A DNA stretch of 14,996 bases from Candidatus Muproteobacteria bacterium (GTDB taxonomy: Bacteria > Pseudomonadota > Gammaproteobacteria > Acidiferrobacterales > Sulfurifustaceae): the NCBI GenBank assembly GCA_023266455.1, contig JAHFQD010000009.1, positions 1-14,996 of the forward strand. The letters are read 5' to 3'. The first letter of the stretch is position 1. Each line of letters starts with the position of its first letter. The position numbers were made by a program, and so were the translations under genes. The notes under the pieces are model-generated. The model saw only the letters and a list, made by a program, of their open reading frames with translations, made no database searches and was not told the DNA's origin. Of the stretch, positions 1 through 6,773 are shown piece by piece.

Positions 1-41
1 GGGGACAGCGTTACTTACCTAAAATAATAGCTCGCAAACCG

Positions 42-1676
42 TTATTTTCTTTTCGGTTCGTCGAAATTCAGCTCCGGTTCATATTGTGGAATCGGCATTT
101 GTTCGAGCGGGATCTCCGCGGGTACGACCTCTTTCGCGCTCTCATGGGCGAAGTGAGTGACCAGCCCTGGAAAGGCCACGATAAGAGCGACCATGACAAG
201 TTGGATCGCGACGAAGGGAATCGCGCCGGCGTAGATCTGCGTGGTCTTGATCGCTGCTGGTGCGACGCTGCGCAAGAAGAATAAAGCGAATCCGAACGGC
301 GGATGCATGAACGAGGTTTGCATGTTCACGCCGAGCATGACGCCGAACCATACCAAATCGATGCCGAGTTTCTGCGCCACCGGTGTCAGTAATGGGATCA
401 TGATGAAAGCGATTTCGAAGAAGTCGAGAAAGAACGCGATCACGAAAATCATCAGATTGACCACGATTAGAAATCCCAACTGACCGCCCGGTAGGTTGGA
501 TAACAAATGTTCGACCCAGCGATCGCCGTCGACGGCGTAGAACGTGAGACTGAAAACGCGCGCGCCGATCAAGATGAACACCACGAATGTCGTTAGCTTG
601 GCGGTGGAGTCCATCGCTTGCGTGGTGAGTTTCCAGTTCAGCCGTCGCTTCAGCAGCGCGAGCGCTATCGCGCCGACTGCGCCCATGGCACCGCCCTCGG
701 TCGGCGTGGCGATGCCGAGGAAGATAGTGCCGAGCACTAAAAAAATCAGCGCCATCGGTGGGATCATGACGAACACGACTTTTTCCGTGAGGCGGCTGAA
801 GAGGCCGAAACCAAAGTGCCGATCGATTTTGAACAGACGATTGATCGCGGCGAGCGACCAGGCGAAGCCGATGCCGACCAGCGATGAGATGACGATGACT
901 TCGTCCATCGGCGATTCCGCCGTGTAATAGCCTTCGGTGAAGAGGATGCCGGCCATGATGGACACGACGAGCAACGCGAAGAGGGAGGCGAGGCCGTTGT
1001 GACCGCTGCGCTCGCGGATGCGGCGTGTGGTCGGCGGTAACGCGGGGCAAGCTTTCGGCGCCAGCATACTCACAACGAAAACGAAGACGGCGTACAAACC
1101 GGTTAAAACGAATCCGGGAACGAACGCGCCGCGATACATATCGCCGATGGAGATGCCCATTTGATCCGCTAGCACGATCAGCACTAGCGACGGCGGAATG
1201 ATTTGCGCCAAGGTACCGGAGGCGGCGATGACGCCGGCGGAGAGACGGTTGTCATAGCCGTAACGCATCATGATCGGCAGCGAGATTAAGCCCATCGAAA
1301 TGACCGACGCGGCGACCACGCCCGTGGTCGCCGCCAACATCGCGCCGACGATGATCACGGCGTACGTCAGCCCACCGCGGACTGGACCAAACAACTCGCC
1401 GACGGTGTCGAGTAAATCCTCGGCCATGCCGCTGCGTTCGAGAATGAGACCCATAAAAGTAAAAAACGGAATCGCGAGCAGAGTGTCGTTGTTGATGATG
1501 CCAAAGATGCGTTCTGGAATCGCTTGCAACAATTCGGGTTTCAGCAAACCCATCTCGATGCCGATCCAACCGAATAACAAACCGTTGGCGGCGAGCGAGA
1601 AGGCGACGGGATAGCCGAGCAACAGCAGAATCACCAGCGCGCCGAACATCAACGGCGCCATCAGCTCATGACTCAT
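42..1676 (-). CDS. dctM: TRAP transporter large permease (DctM, system 1)
   Basis: This is the large inner-membrane subunit of a tripartite ATP-independent periplasmic (TRAP) transporter, which drives uptake of a small organic acid with an ion gradient. The 544-residue product is almost entirely hydrophobic helices. The first half carries NNDTLLAIPFFTFMG (about 62-76) and GTLAQIIPPS (154-163); the second half carries ATPTEGGAMGA (323-333) and a late helix near HPPFGFALFF (458-467). These are the paired hairpin and helix motifs of DctM proteins. Canonical DctM is about 430 residues. The excess is an insert at about 210-295 with two more hydrophobic stretches (about 229-249 and 259-279), as in the longer FcbT3-like (COG4664) branch, plus a hydrophilic Pro/Glu-rich tail from about 510. 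The start overlaps the end of dctQ by 4 bases (ATGA), so the two are translationally coupled. The substrate cannot be told from this subunit. Confidence 0.95.
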   Translation of the reverse strand: MSHELMAPLMFGALVILLLLGYPVAFSLAANGLLFGWIGIEMGLLKPELLQAIPERIFGIINNDTLLAIPFFTFMGLILERSGMAEDLLDTVGELFGPVRGGLTYAVIIVGAMLAATTGVVAASVISMGLISLPIMMRYGYDNRLSAGVIAASGTLAQIIPPSLVLIVLADQMGISIGDMYRGAFVPGFVLTGLYAVFVFVVSMLAPKACPALPPTTRRIRERSGHNGLASLFALLVVSIMAGILFTEGYYTAESPMDEVIVISSLVGIGFAWSLAAINRLFKIDRHFGFGLFSRLTEKVVFVMIPPMALIFLVLGTIFLGIATPTEGGAMGAVGAIALALLKRRLNWKLTTQAMDSTAKLTTFVVFILIGARVFSLTFYAVDGDRWVEHLLSNLPGGQLGFLIVVNLMIFVIAFFLDFFEIAFIMIPLLTPVAQKLGIDLVWFGVMLGVNMQTSFMHPPFGFALFFLRSVAPAAIKTTQIYAGAIPFVAIQLVMVALIVAFPGLVTHFAHESAKEVVPAEIPLEQMPIPQYEPELNFDEPKRK

Positions 1677-2329
1677 TGTTTCTCCCGTTTAAGACCGCGC
1701 ACCATTTCTTCTTCGCCGGTACGGGTTTTGTCCTCGTACGGGAACGGAATTTTTCCTAAGAGAAAAGCGGCGTTTTTTATGATTATGGCCACGCCCTGCA
1801 AACCGAGCAAAAGAAATCCAAGCGGGATTAACAGTCGCACCGGCCAGCGAACGAGCCCGCCCGCATCGGGCGAGACTTCATGAATCGTCCAGGCTTTGAT
1901 GAATTGTGGCCAGGAATCGTGTGCGACGAGCACGCATAGTGGCAATAAAAACAATAAAGCGCCGCCGATGTCGATCCAGGCTTGCGTGCGGCGCGCGAGT
2001 CTGCCGACGATGACGTCGATGCGAACGTGTTCGTTTTTTTTCAACGTATAGCCGGCGCAGAGCAGCACGATCGCGCCGAATAAATACCACTGAATTTCGA
2101 GAAAGCCGTTGGAACTGGCATGGAATGCTTTGCGGATGATGGCGTTGCCGGCGCTGATCAATACCACGGCGAGAATCAACCATCGAAACCAACGACCGCA
2201 GATTTCATTTAATTGATCGACAGCGCGAGCGAACGTTAGGAGTGTCTTCATCATTTTCTTCTGCGTCGCGAATCGCGATCGTTTGTAAACCATTCCATGT
2301 TTGTCACGGGGCAGCGTTATTTTAGCCAT
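1673..2329 (-). CDS. dctQ: TRAP transporter small permease (DctQ, system 1)
   Basis: This is the small four-helix membrane subunit that pairs with DctM. Hydrophobic segments lie at about 48-63, 81-96, 121-137 and 164-188. The DctQ signature is visible as EIQWYLFGAIVLLCAGYTL followed by KKNEHVRIDVI (78-107). It is the first gene of a dctQM pair that diverges from dctP, and its stop codon overlaps the dctM start. The N-terminus is uncertain. The longest form starts at 2329 with a close AAGG three bases upstream. Later ATGs at 2293, 2254 and 2251 (MMKTLLTFARAVDQL) would remove a basic extension of about 25 residues that is not typical of the family, but they have no better ribosome site. The FcbT2-like (COG4665) subgroup fits the larger size of 218 residues. 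Confidence 0.93.
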   Translation of the reverse strand: MAKITLPRDKHGMVYKRSRFATQKKMMKTLLTFARAVDQLNEICGRWFRWLILAVVLISAGNAIIRKAFHASSNGFLEIQWYLFGAIVLLCAGYTLKKNEHVRIDVIVGRLARRTQAWIDIGGALLFLLPLCVLVAHDSWPQFIKAWTIHEVSPDAGGLVRWPVRLLIPLGFLLLGLQGVAIIIKNAAFLLGKIPFPYEDKTRTGEEEMVRGLKREKQ

Positions 2330-2355
2330 CGACCTTGCGCGCCGTCTGCACGACC

Positions 2356-2386
2356 TTGGCTATCTCGCGGGAAAAAAGTGTACTAT
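2356..2386 (+). promoter_or_regulatory. Candidate dctP1 promoter
   Basis: TTGGCT at 2356-2361 and TACTAT at 2381-2386 give a weak sigma-70-like pair with a 19-base spacer in the gap between the divergent dctQM and dctP genes. The match to consensus is only partial (4 of 6 in each box), so this is a candidate only. Confidence 0.3.
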
Positions 2387-2387
2387 G

Positions 2388-2426
2388 CTTGCGCAAGTTT
2401 TTTAGTCGGTAGATAAGGTAAGGACG
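2388..2426 (+). promoter_or_regulatory. Palindrome and shared leader motif upstream of dctP1
   Basis: CTTGCGCAAG at 2388-2397 is a perfect 10-base palindrome just after the TACTAT hexamer. It runs into GCAAGTTTT (2393-2401), and TAAGGACG follows at 2419-2426. The same words in the same order occur upstream of the second dctP (9492-9518). A palindrome at this place between divergent transport genes could be an operator for both directions. This is inferred from position and repetition only. Confidence 0.3.
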
Positions 2427-2489
2427 ATGTTCGATCCAGTTGGCGTAGCGAGATTATCAATTTTGCAGGAGGGCAAATGGCTAGCGTGA
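2427..2489 (+). CDS. Possible 20-residue leader ORF overlapping the dctP1 start
   Basis: An ATG directly after TAAGGACG opens a 20-codon frame (product MFDPVGVARLSILQEGKWLA). Its TGA at 2487-2489 lies inside dctP codons 4-5, so it overlaps the dctP start by 13 bases in another frame. An AAGG at 2415-2418 lies 8 bases ahead and could serve as ribosome site. It could couple translation into dctP or be chance. No run of one regulatory amino acid is visible, so a classical attenuator peptide is not supported. Confidence 0.2.
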   Translation: MFDPVGVARLSILQEGKWLA

Positions 2490-3583
2490 AGAGACGGTCT
2501 TTTCTAAAGAAAGCGGGTGCCGGGTTGGCGGCGAGTGCGGTCGGTGCGATATCGGCGCCGGCGATTGCGGCCGATATGCCGGCGGTGAAGTGGCGCTTGG
2601 CCTCGAGCTTCCCCAAGAGCCTCGATATTCTTTACGGCTGCTCCGAGATCCTGGCCGATCGCGTCAAAAAACTCACTGACGGAAAATTCGAAATCCGCGT
2701 TGCGGCGGCGGGCGAAATCGTTCCAGGTTTGAAAGTACTCGACGCGGTACAGGAAGGCACCGTCGAGTGTTGCCATTCGGCAAGTTACTATTTCATCGGC
2801 AAAAACAAGGCGTTCGCTTTCGATTGCGCGATGCCGTTCGGCATGACGGCTCGTCAACAGAATGCCTGGATGTATTACGGCGGTGGTTTGGAACTGATGC
2901 GCGAATTCTTTGCGGAATATAGCGTCATCAACTTTCCCGGCGGCAATACCGGTACGCAAATGGGTGGCTGGTTCCGTAATGAGATTAAATCGTTAAGCGA
3001 TCTTAAGGGATTGAAAATGCGTATCCCCGGTTTCGGCGGGGAGATCATGGCGAAACTTGGTGTGGTGCCGCAGACGCTCGCCGGCGCCGACATTTATCCC
3101 GCGCTCGAGAAAGGCACAATCGACGCTGCGGAATGGGTCGGTCCCTACGACGATGAGAAACTCGGTTTTTATAAGGTCGCCAAACATTACTACTATCCAG
3201 GCTGGTGGGAGCCAGAAACGCAGTTGGTTTTCTACGTCAACGCCAAGGAATGGGCGAAGCTGCCTAAGCTGTACCAAGAAGCCTTCGCGTCCGCGGCCGC
3301 CGAAGTGAATCTTCTTTCCGTCGCCGAGTACGACGTGAAGAATCCGAAAGCGATGCTGCAATTATTGGCGAAGGGCGTGAAGCTGCATCGCTATCCGCTC
3401 GACAGTATGGTGGCGGCGCAAAAAATCGCCTTCGAACTGTACGACGAGGAAGCGAAGAAGAATCCGGCGTTCAAGAAAATCTACGAACAATGGAGTAAGT
3501 TCCGCAGCACCATTCATCGCTGGCACAGCTTGGCGGAACACACGATGGAGAATTTCCTTTACACCACGGGAAGCAAGCGCTAA
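2477..3583 (+). CDS. dctP: TRAP substrate-binding protein, TakP/FcbT1-like, Tat-exported (DctP, system 1)
   Basis: This is the periplasmic receptor that captures the substrate and delivers it to DctQM. The 368-residue product begins with a twin-arginine signal: KRRSFLKKAGAG (5-16), a small-residue hydrophobic stretch, and a likely cleavage near AIA-AD (30-33). The mature part has typical DctP features: GLKMRIPGFGGE (178-189), where Arg182 is expected to bind the substrate carboxylate, and AAEWVGPYDDEKLGFY (217-232) followed by PGWWEPETQ (241-249). The last two closely resemble 2-oxoacid-binding TakP and related monocarboxylate receptors. The start is well supported by GCAGGAGGGCAA directly upstream. 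dctQM is transcribed away from it across a 147-base gap. A small 2-oxo or hydroxy monocarboxylate is the best substrate guess, by family only. A terminator follows 18 bases after the stop. Confidence 0.95.
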   Translation: MASVKRRSFLKKAGAGLAASAVGAISAPAIAADMPAVKWRLASSFPKSLDILYGCSEILADRVKKLTDGKFEIRVAAAGEIVPGLKVLDAVQEGTVECCHSASYYFIGKNKAFAFDCAMPFGMTARQQNAWMYYGGGLELMREFFAEYSVINFPGGNTGTQMGGWFRNEIKSLSDLKGLKMRIPGFGGEIMAKLGVVPQTLAGADIYPALEKGTIDAAEWVGPYDDEKLGFYKVAKHYYYPGWWEPETQLVFYVNAKEWAKLPKLYQEAFASAAAEVNLLSVAEYDVKNPKAMLQLLAKGVKLHRYPLDSMVAAQKIAFELYDEEAKKNPAFKKIYEQWSKFRSTIHRWHSLAEHTMENFLYTTGSKR

Positions 3584-3601
3584 CCGGCGGTACGACGAAC
3601 A

Positions 3602-3632
3602 AAACCCCACGACGTTTCGCGTCGTGGGGTTT
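3602..3632. terminator. Bidirectional terminator between dctP1 and the PhnD-like gene
   Basis: A perfect 13-bp stem, AAACCCCACGACG (3602-3614) with CGTCGTGGGGTTT (3620-3632), encloses the 5-base loop TTTCG. T-rich DNA follows on the plus strand and A-rich DNA precedes it, so it can act in both directions. The end of the stem overlaps the stop codon of the convergent gene (3631-3633). Confidence 0.9.
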
Positions 3633-4464
3633 ATTTTTGTCGGCTGAATCCGTAGTCGGCTTTGAGCAGGGTTTCGAGACCTTTGTAGTCTTCTTCGACT
3701 GGCAGGTTGAGTAATTTTCCAAACGCGTAGCGTTCGATAAACGTTTTCATGCTTGTGCTGGCGTCAGCGGAGAGCAACGCTTCTAAAATTTTTCCACGTA
3801 CTTCATCGCTCACCCGCGGACCGACGGTGAACGCGTCGCCCGGCATTAAACGCTCGCCGGTGAAAATACTTTTCATGGCACGGCCCTTATTCAATCGCTC
3901 CAGCGCCACGTCGCTTAAGACGGCGGCAGCGCATTTTCCGTCGACCACGCCGCGATAAGCTGCGTCATAGCTGTCCACGGAAATGATCAACGGAATTCGC
4001 AAAGGGTTGGAAAATTGATTCAGCAACGCCAGCGTCGCGAAATTCGGCGGCGACATTCCACACACCGTTCGGCCGGCTAGTTGTCCGATGTGTTGCACGT
4101 CGTTGTTGTGGGCGCGAACGATCACGGTATGCCGTTCGCTCGCTTCCGGAACCGCCGCCGCCACCAAGACGTGTTTTTTATTTGCCATACGCCAAGCGAC
4201 GAAATGCGCTTCGTCGAACACGATGTCGAATTTGTCTTGGCGCAGGTCCTGTCCGTAGCTGATCCAATCGCGCGGATGTTGATACACCACTTTCACGCCG
4301 ATGGCTTTAGAAAGATAAGCGGCGACTTGCTCGAACGGCACGCCGTATTTTTCGAATGAGCCACGCGGCTGCGTGCTAAAAATCAAATCAGCGTGCGCCG
4401 CGGATATTCCCGAGATCGTCGCGATAACGAGTGCTAGGCGGCGAATCCAAACAATCTTATGCAT
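3631..4464 (-). CDS. PhnD-like periplasmic phosphate/phosphonate-type binding protein
   Basis: This is a solitary binding protein of the PhnD/transferrin-like ABC solute-receptor fold. A Sec signal peptide is seen at 1-25 (MHKIVWIRR, hydrophobic core, ISAAHA). The mature start LIFSTQPRGSF (28-38), the segment VPFEQVAAYLSKAIGVKVVY (42-61), the DIVFDEAHFVAWR stretch and LAGRTVCGMSPPNFAT are typical of this fold, where the last region helps bind the anion. The length of 277 residues is normal. AGGAAG at 4469-4474 lies 5 bases before the ATG and supports the start. No ABC permease or ATPase gene is nearby, so the transport role is unproven. Such orphan members also serve as sensor inputs or have other ligands. 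It converges with dctP1 on a shared terminator and diverges from csbD. Confidence 0.85.
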   Translation of the reverse strand: MHKIVWIRRLALVIATISGISAAHADLIFSTQPRGSFEKYGVPFEQVAAYLSKAIGVKVVYQHPRDWISYGQDLRQDKFDIVFDEAHFVAWRMANKKHVLVAAAVPEASERHTVIVRAHNNDVQHIGQLAGRTVCGMSPPNFATLALLNQFSNPLRIPLIISVDSYDAAYRGVVDGKCAAAVLSDVALERLNKGRAMKSIFTGERLMPGDAFTVGPRVSDEVRGKILEALLSADASTSMKTFIERYAFGKLLNLPVEEDYKGLETLLKADYGFSRQK

Positions 4465-4668
4465 GTTGCTTCCTAACTATCCTATGCAACGTATTACTTC
4501 GATATATAGTTCAGTGTCGGCTATTTAACCAATTTAGCTATGTTAGCGATAGGCAGGTCTTCCACCAAACCTTCTTTGGTTTGTATCGAAATCCCTCTGC
4601 AACTAACTTCCGAGCCATCAGTCTCATCACTAGAGAAGCATCCATGGTAAATACTTAAGGAGGTAGTG
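4465..4668. other. AT-rich divergent intergenic region (PhnD-like / csbD)
   Basis: These 204 bases are clearly more AT-rich than the flanking genes. They must hold the promoters of both the minus-strand PhnD-like gene and csbD. A small hairpin, CAAACC (4566-4571) with GGTTTG (4578-4583) and a 6-base loop, is visible. I could not fix a convincing -35/-10 pair on either strand. Confidence 0.4.
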
Positions 4669-4899
4669 ATGAACTGGGACACCATTCAGGGCGATTGGAA
4701 ACAATTTAAGGGCAAAGTGAAAGAACGTTGGGGTGATTTGACCGATGAAGAATTGGACGTGATCGCGGGCAAACGCGATCAGTTGGCGGGCAAACTGCAG
4801 AAGAAGTACGGCATTGCCAAGGACGAAGCGGAAAGACAAATCGAAGAGTTCGAGGGAAGTTTCGAGGAAGCGAGTCACCAACCGAAACGACCCAACTAA
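4669..4899 (+). CDS. CsbD family stress-type small protein (YjbJ-like)
   Basis: The 76-residue hydrophilic, highly charged protein belongs to the CsbD family. MNWDTIQGDWKQFKGKVKE, then WGDLTDEELDVIAGKRDQL, then GKLQKKYGIAKDEAE match the family pattern (GxWKQxKGKVKE, W..LTDDE...I.GKRDQL.GK.Q..YG) from start to end, and E. coli YjbJ is a close relative. Members are abundant in stress or stationary phase, but their biochemical role is unknown. I chose ATG 4669 over GTG 4666 because AAGGAGG (4657-4663) then has a normal 5-base spacing. The gene stands alone with its own terminator-like palindrome downstream. Confidence 0.93.
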   Translation: MNWDTIQGDWKQFKGKVKERWGDLTDEELDVIAGKRDQLAGKLQKKYGIAKDEAERQIEEFEGSFEEASHQPKRPN

Positions 4900-4919
4900 A
4901 ATCGTCGACGCATAAAACA

Positions 4920-4950
4920 CGAGGGCCGCTTAAGCGGCCCTCGGCGTTTC
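4920..4950. terminator. Bidirectional terminator between csbD and efp
   Basis: A perfect 24-base palindrome at 4920-4943 (10-bp stem CGAGGGCCGC/GCGGCCCTCG, loop TTAA) lies between the convergent ends of csbD and efp. On the minus strand it is followed by TGTTTTATG, a good T-rich tail for efp. On the plus strand the tail GCGTTTCGT is weaker. Confidence 0.85.
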
Positions 4951-4968
4951 GTAATATAAAGACGACAC

Positions 4969-5532
4969 TTACGCGCGCGAGATGTATTCGCCGGTGCGCG
5001 TGTTGACCTTGATAACTTCCCCTTCCTGAATAAACAACGGCACGCGTACGATCGCGCCGGTTTCGAGCGTCGCCGGTTTACCGCCACCGCCGGACGTATC
5101 GCCGCGCAAGCCCGGATCGGTTTGCACGATTTTCAAGGTCACGGTGTTCGGCGGTTCGATGGAGAGCGGCACGCCGTTGAAAAGTGTTACCAAACATACG
5201 TCTTGTTCTTTGAGCCACTTAGCGTTGTCGCCGACCGCCGATTTATCGGCGGCCATTTGTTCGAACGTTTCCGGCTGCATGAAGTGCCAGAACTCGCCAT
5301 CGTTGTAGAGGTACTGCATTTCCACATCGAGCACGTCGGCGGCTTCGAGCGTTTCGCCGGACTTGAACGTGCGTTCGATGATGCGGCCGGTTCTGAGGTT
5401 GCGGATTTTTACACGATTGAACGCTTGGCCTTTACCGGGTTTGACCATTTCATTTTCGACGATCACTCCGGGGGCGTTGTCGAACATGACTTTGACGCCG
5501 GCCTTAAATTCATTGGTGCTGTAAGTAGCCAT
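4969..5532 (-). CDS. efp: Translation elongation factor P
   Basis: EF-P binds between the ribosomal P and E sites and relieves stalling at consecutive prolines. The 187-residue product aligns over its full length with bacterial EF-P. The N-terminal KOW-like domain has [17 protein letters not shown] (30-46), and its Lys34 is the residue that EpmA/EpmB modify with beta-lysine in Gammaproteobacteria. The middle domain has [12 protein letters not shown], and the C-terminal domain has [19 protein letters not shown] and ends GEYISRA. An AAGGTG lies four bases before the ATG. It diverges from epmB, which encodes the enzyme acting on its modifying group. EpmA and EpmC are not in this window. Confidence 0.98.
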   Translation of the reverse strand: MATYSTNEFKAGVKVMFDNAPGVIVENEMVKPGKGQAFNRVKIRNLRTGRIIERTFKSGETLEAADVLDVEMQYLYNDGEFWHFMQPETFEQMAADKSAVGDNAKWLKEQDVCLVTLFNGVPLSIEPPNTVTLKIVQTDPGLRGDTSGGGGKPATLETGAIVRVPLFIQEGEVIKVNTRTGEYISRA

Positions 5533-5650
5533 AAAACACCTTATTACCTTAAGAAATAGATTTAACGGCTTTACCTTTCACGCGTCTTCCAGAGAAGGAA
5601 ACGGTGGACCGAGCGCGATTTAACCGACTCGGGGTAAAATTGAGCGCGCT
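5533..5650. promoter_or_regulatory. Divergent efp/epmB control region
   Basis: The 118 bases separating the start codons of efp (minus) and epmB (plus) must hold both promoters. TAAAAT at 5636-5641 is -10-like for epmB but too close to the ATG to be certain, and no clear -35 box is seen. epmB lacks a good Shine-Dalgarno sequence (only GAG near the ATG), in contrast to efp. Confidence 0.4.
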
Positions 5651-6664
5651 ATGATACCGGGAACCGCACCGATTCCGAAGCTTTCCAGTTGGCAGACCGA
5701 ACAGGCTGCCGCCGTTACCGACCCTGCGGAACTATTGAATGTCCTTGAACTGGGCGCCGAATGGTTACCGGGCGCGCGGGCGGCGGCGAAGCTGTTTCCG
5801 CTGCGCGTACCGACGGCCTATATCGCTCGTATGCGCCCCCGCGATCCCAACGATCCCTTATTGCGCCAGGTGTTGCCGCTGCTGGATGAAACACGGTCTC
5901 CGCCGGGGTATCTCGCTGACGCGGTTGGAGATCAGCCGGCCATGGCGGCGCCGGGCGTTATTCATAAGTATGCCGGTCGAGTCTTGTTGACGGTAACCGG
6001 CGCTTGCGCCGTGCATTGCCGTTACTGCTTCCGCCGGCACTTCAACTATGCCGAGGCCAATCCCGCCGCCGATCATTGGCGCGCGGCGCTGGACTACATC
6101 GCCGCGGATTGTACGATCGAAGAGGTGATTTTGAGCGGCGGCGATCCGTTGTCGCTGTCGGATCGACGCTTAGCGGATTTGATTTTCGCGCTGGAAAAAA
6201 TTCCTCATCTGCGCCGATTGCGTATCCATACGCGGACGCCGGTAATGATTCCCGCCCGTATCACAGATGAGCTCGTCGCACTTTTGGGGAACAGCCGGTT
6301 CGCATCGGTCGTGGTATTGCATATCAATCACGCGAACGAAATCGACGCTGCGGTGCGCGCGGCCGTCGTGCGGTTGCGCGGCGCTGGCGCGACGCTGTTA
6401 AACCAATCGGTATTGTTGCGTGGGGTGAATGACGACGCCGACACGCTCGCGCGGCTTAGCGAAGCGTTGTTCGATGCTGGCGTTATACCTTATTACTTAC
6501 ATATGTTGGATAAGGTGCAGGGCGCTGCACATTTCGACGTCGACGAATCGTCGGCGCGCCGGTTGTATGCCGCGCTAAGTGCCCGATTACCCGGTTACTT
6601 GGTTCCGCGGCTCGCCCAAGAAACCGCCGGTGCGCCGCATAAACTGGTGCTCGGTCATACTTAA
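5651..6664 (+). CDS. epmB: EF-P (R)-beta-lysine 2,3-aminomutase, radical SAM
   Basis: EpmB converts (S)-alpha-lysine to (R)-beta-lysine, which EpmA then attaches to Lys34 of EF-P. The 337-residue protein shows the radical-SAM cluster motif CAVHCRYC (Cys119, Cys123, Cys126), the SAM-binding GGDP stretch at 163-166 (LSGGDPLSLS), RIHTRTPVMIPARIT (191-205), LLNQSVLLRGVND (249-261), YYLHMLDKVQGAAHF (281-295), and a C-terminal GAPHK whose Lys331 matches the PLP-binding lysine. It lacks the long C-terminal extension of catabolic lysine 2,3-aminomutases, as EpmB does. Its position divergent from efp supports the EpmB assignment over KamA. The ribosome site is weak. Confidence 0.96.
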   Translation: MIPGTAPIPKLSSWQTEQAAAVTDPAELLNVLELGAEWLPGARAAAKLFPLRVPTAYIARMRPRDPNDPLLRQVLPLLDETRSPPGYLADAVGDQPAMAAPGVIHKYAGRVLLTVTGACAVHCRYCFRRHFNYAEANPAADHWRAALDYIAADCTIEEVILSGGDPLSLSDRRLADLIFALEKIPHLRRLRIHTRTPVMIPARITDELVALLGNSRFASVVVLHINHANEIDAAVRAAVVRLRGAGATLLNQSVLLRGVNDDADTLARLSEALFDAGVIPYYLHMLDKVQGAAHFDVDESSARRLYAALSARLPGYLVPRLAQETAGAPHKLVLGHT

Positions 6665-6773
6665 AAACCCGTTTTTGGGACGATCACGGCCGTTTACCGG
6701 GAGAGCGGCCACTTTCACCCCCTTTTGAGGGCACATTTCTTCGCTTTACGACGGGCTTTTCAGGGACAATACT

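Noticed and set aside
142..1050. 302-codon minus-strand frame inside dctM1
   Set aside because: It overlaps the clear DctM frame on the same strand and gives an Arg-rich, low-complexity product lacking membrane segments.
4630..4920. 96-codon minus-strand frame over csbD
   Set aside because: CsbD on the plus strand has an excellent ribosome site and full family match; the minus frame is its reflection.
5122..5559. 145-codon plus-strand frame antisense to efp
   Set aside because: Full-length EF-P similarity on the minus strand explains the region; the plus frame has no recognisable features and no clear ribosome site.
6663..6730. Terminator after epmB
   Set aside because: AAAAAC/GTTTTT at 6663-6676 would leave a 2-base loop, and GGCCG/CGGCC at 6688-6710 has only a short stem and no T run; neither is convincing.
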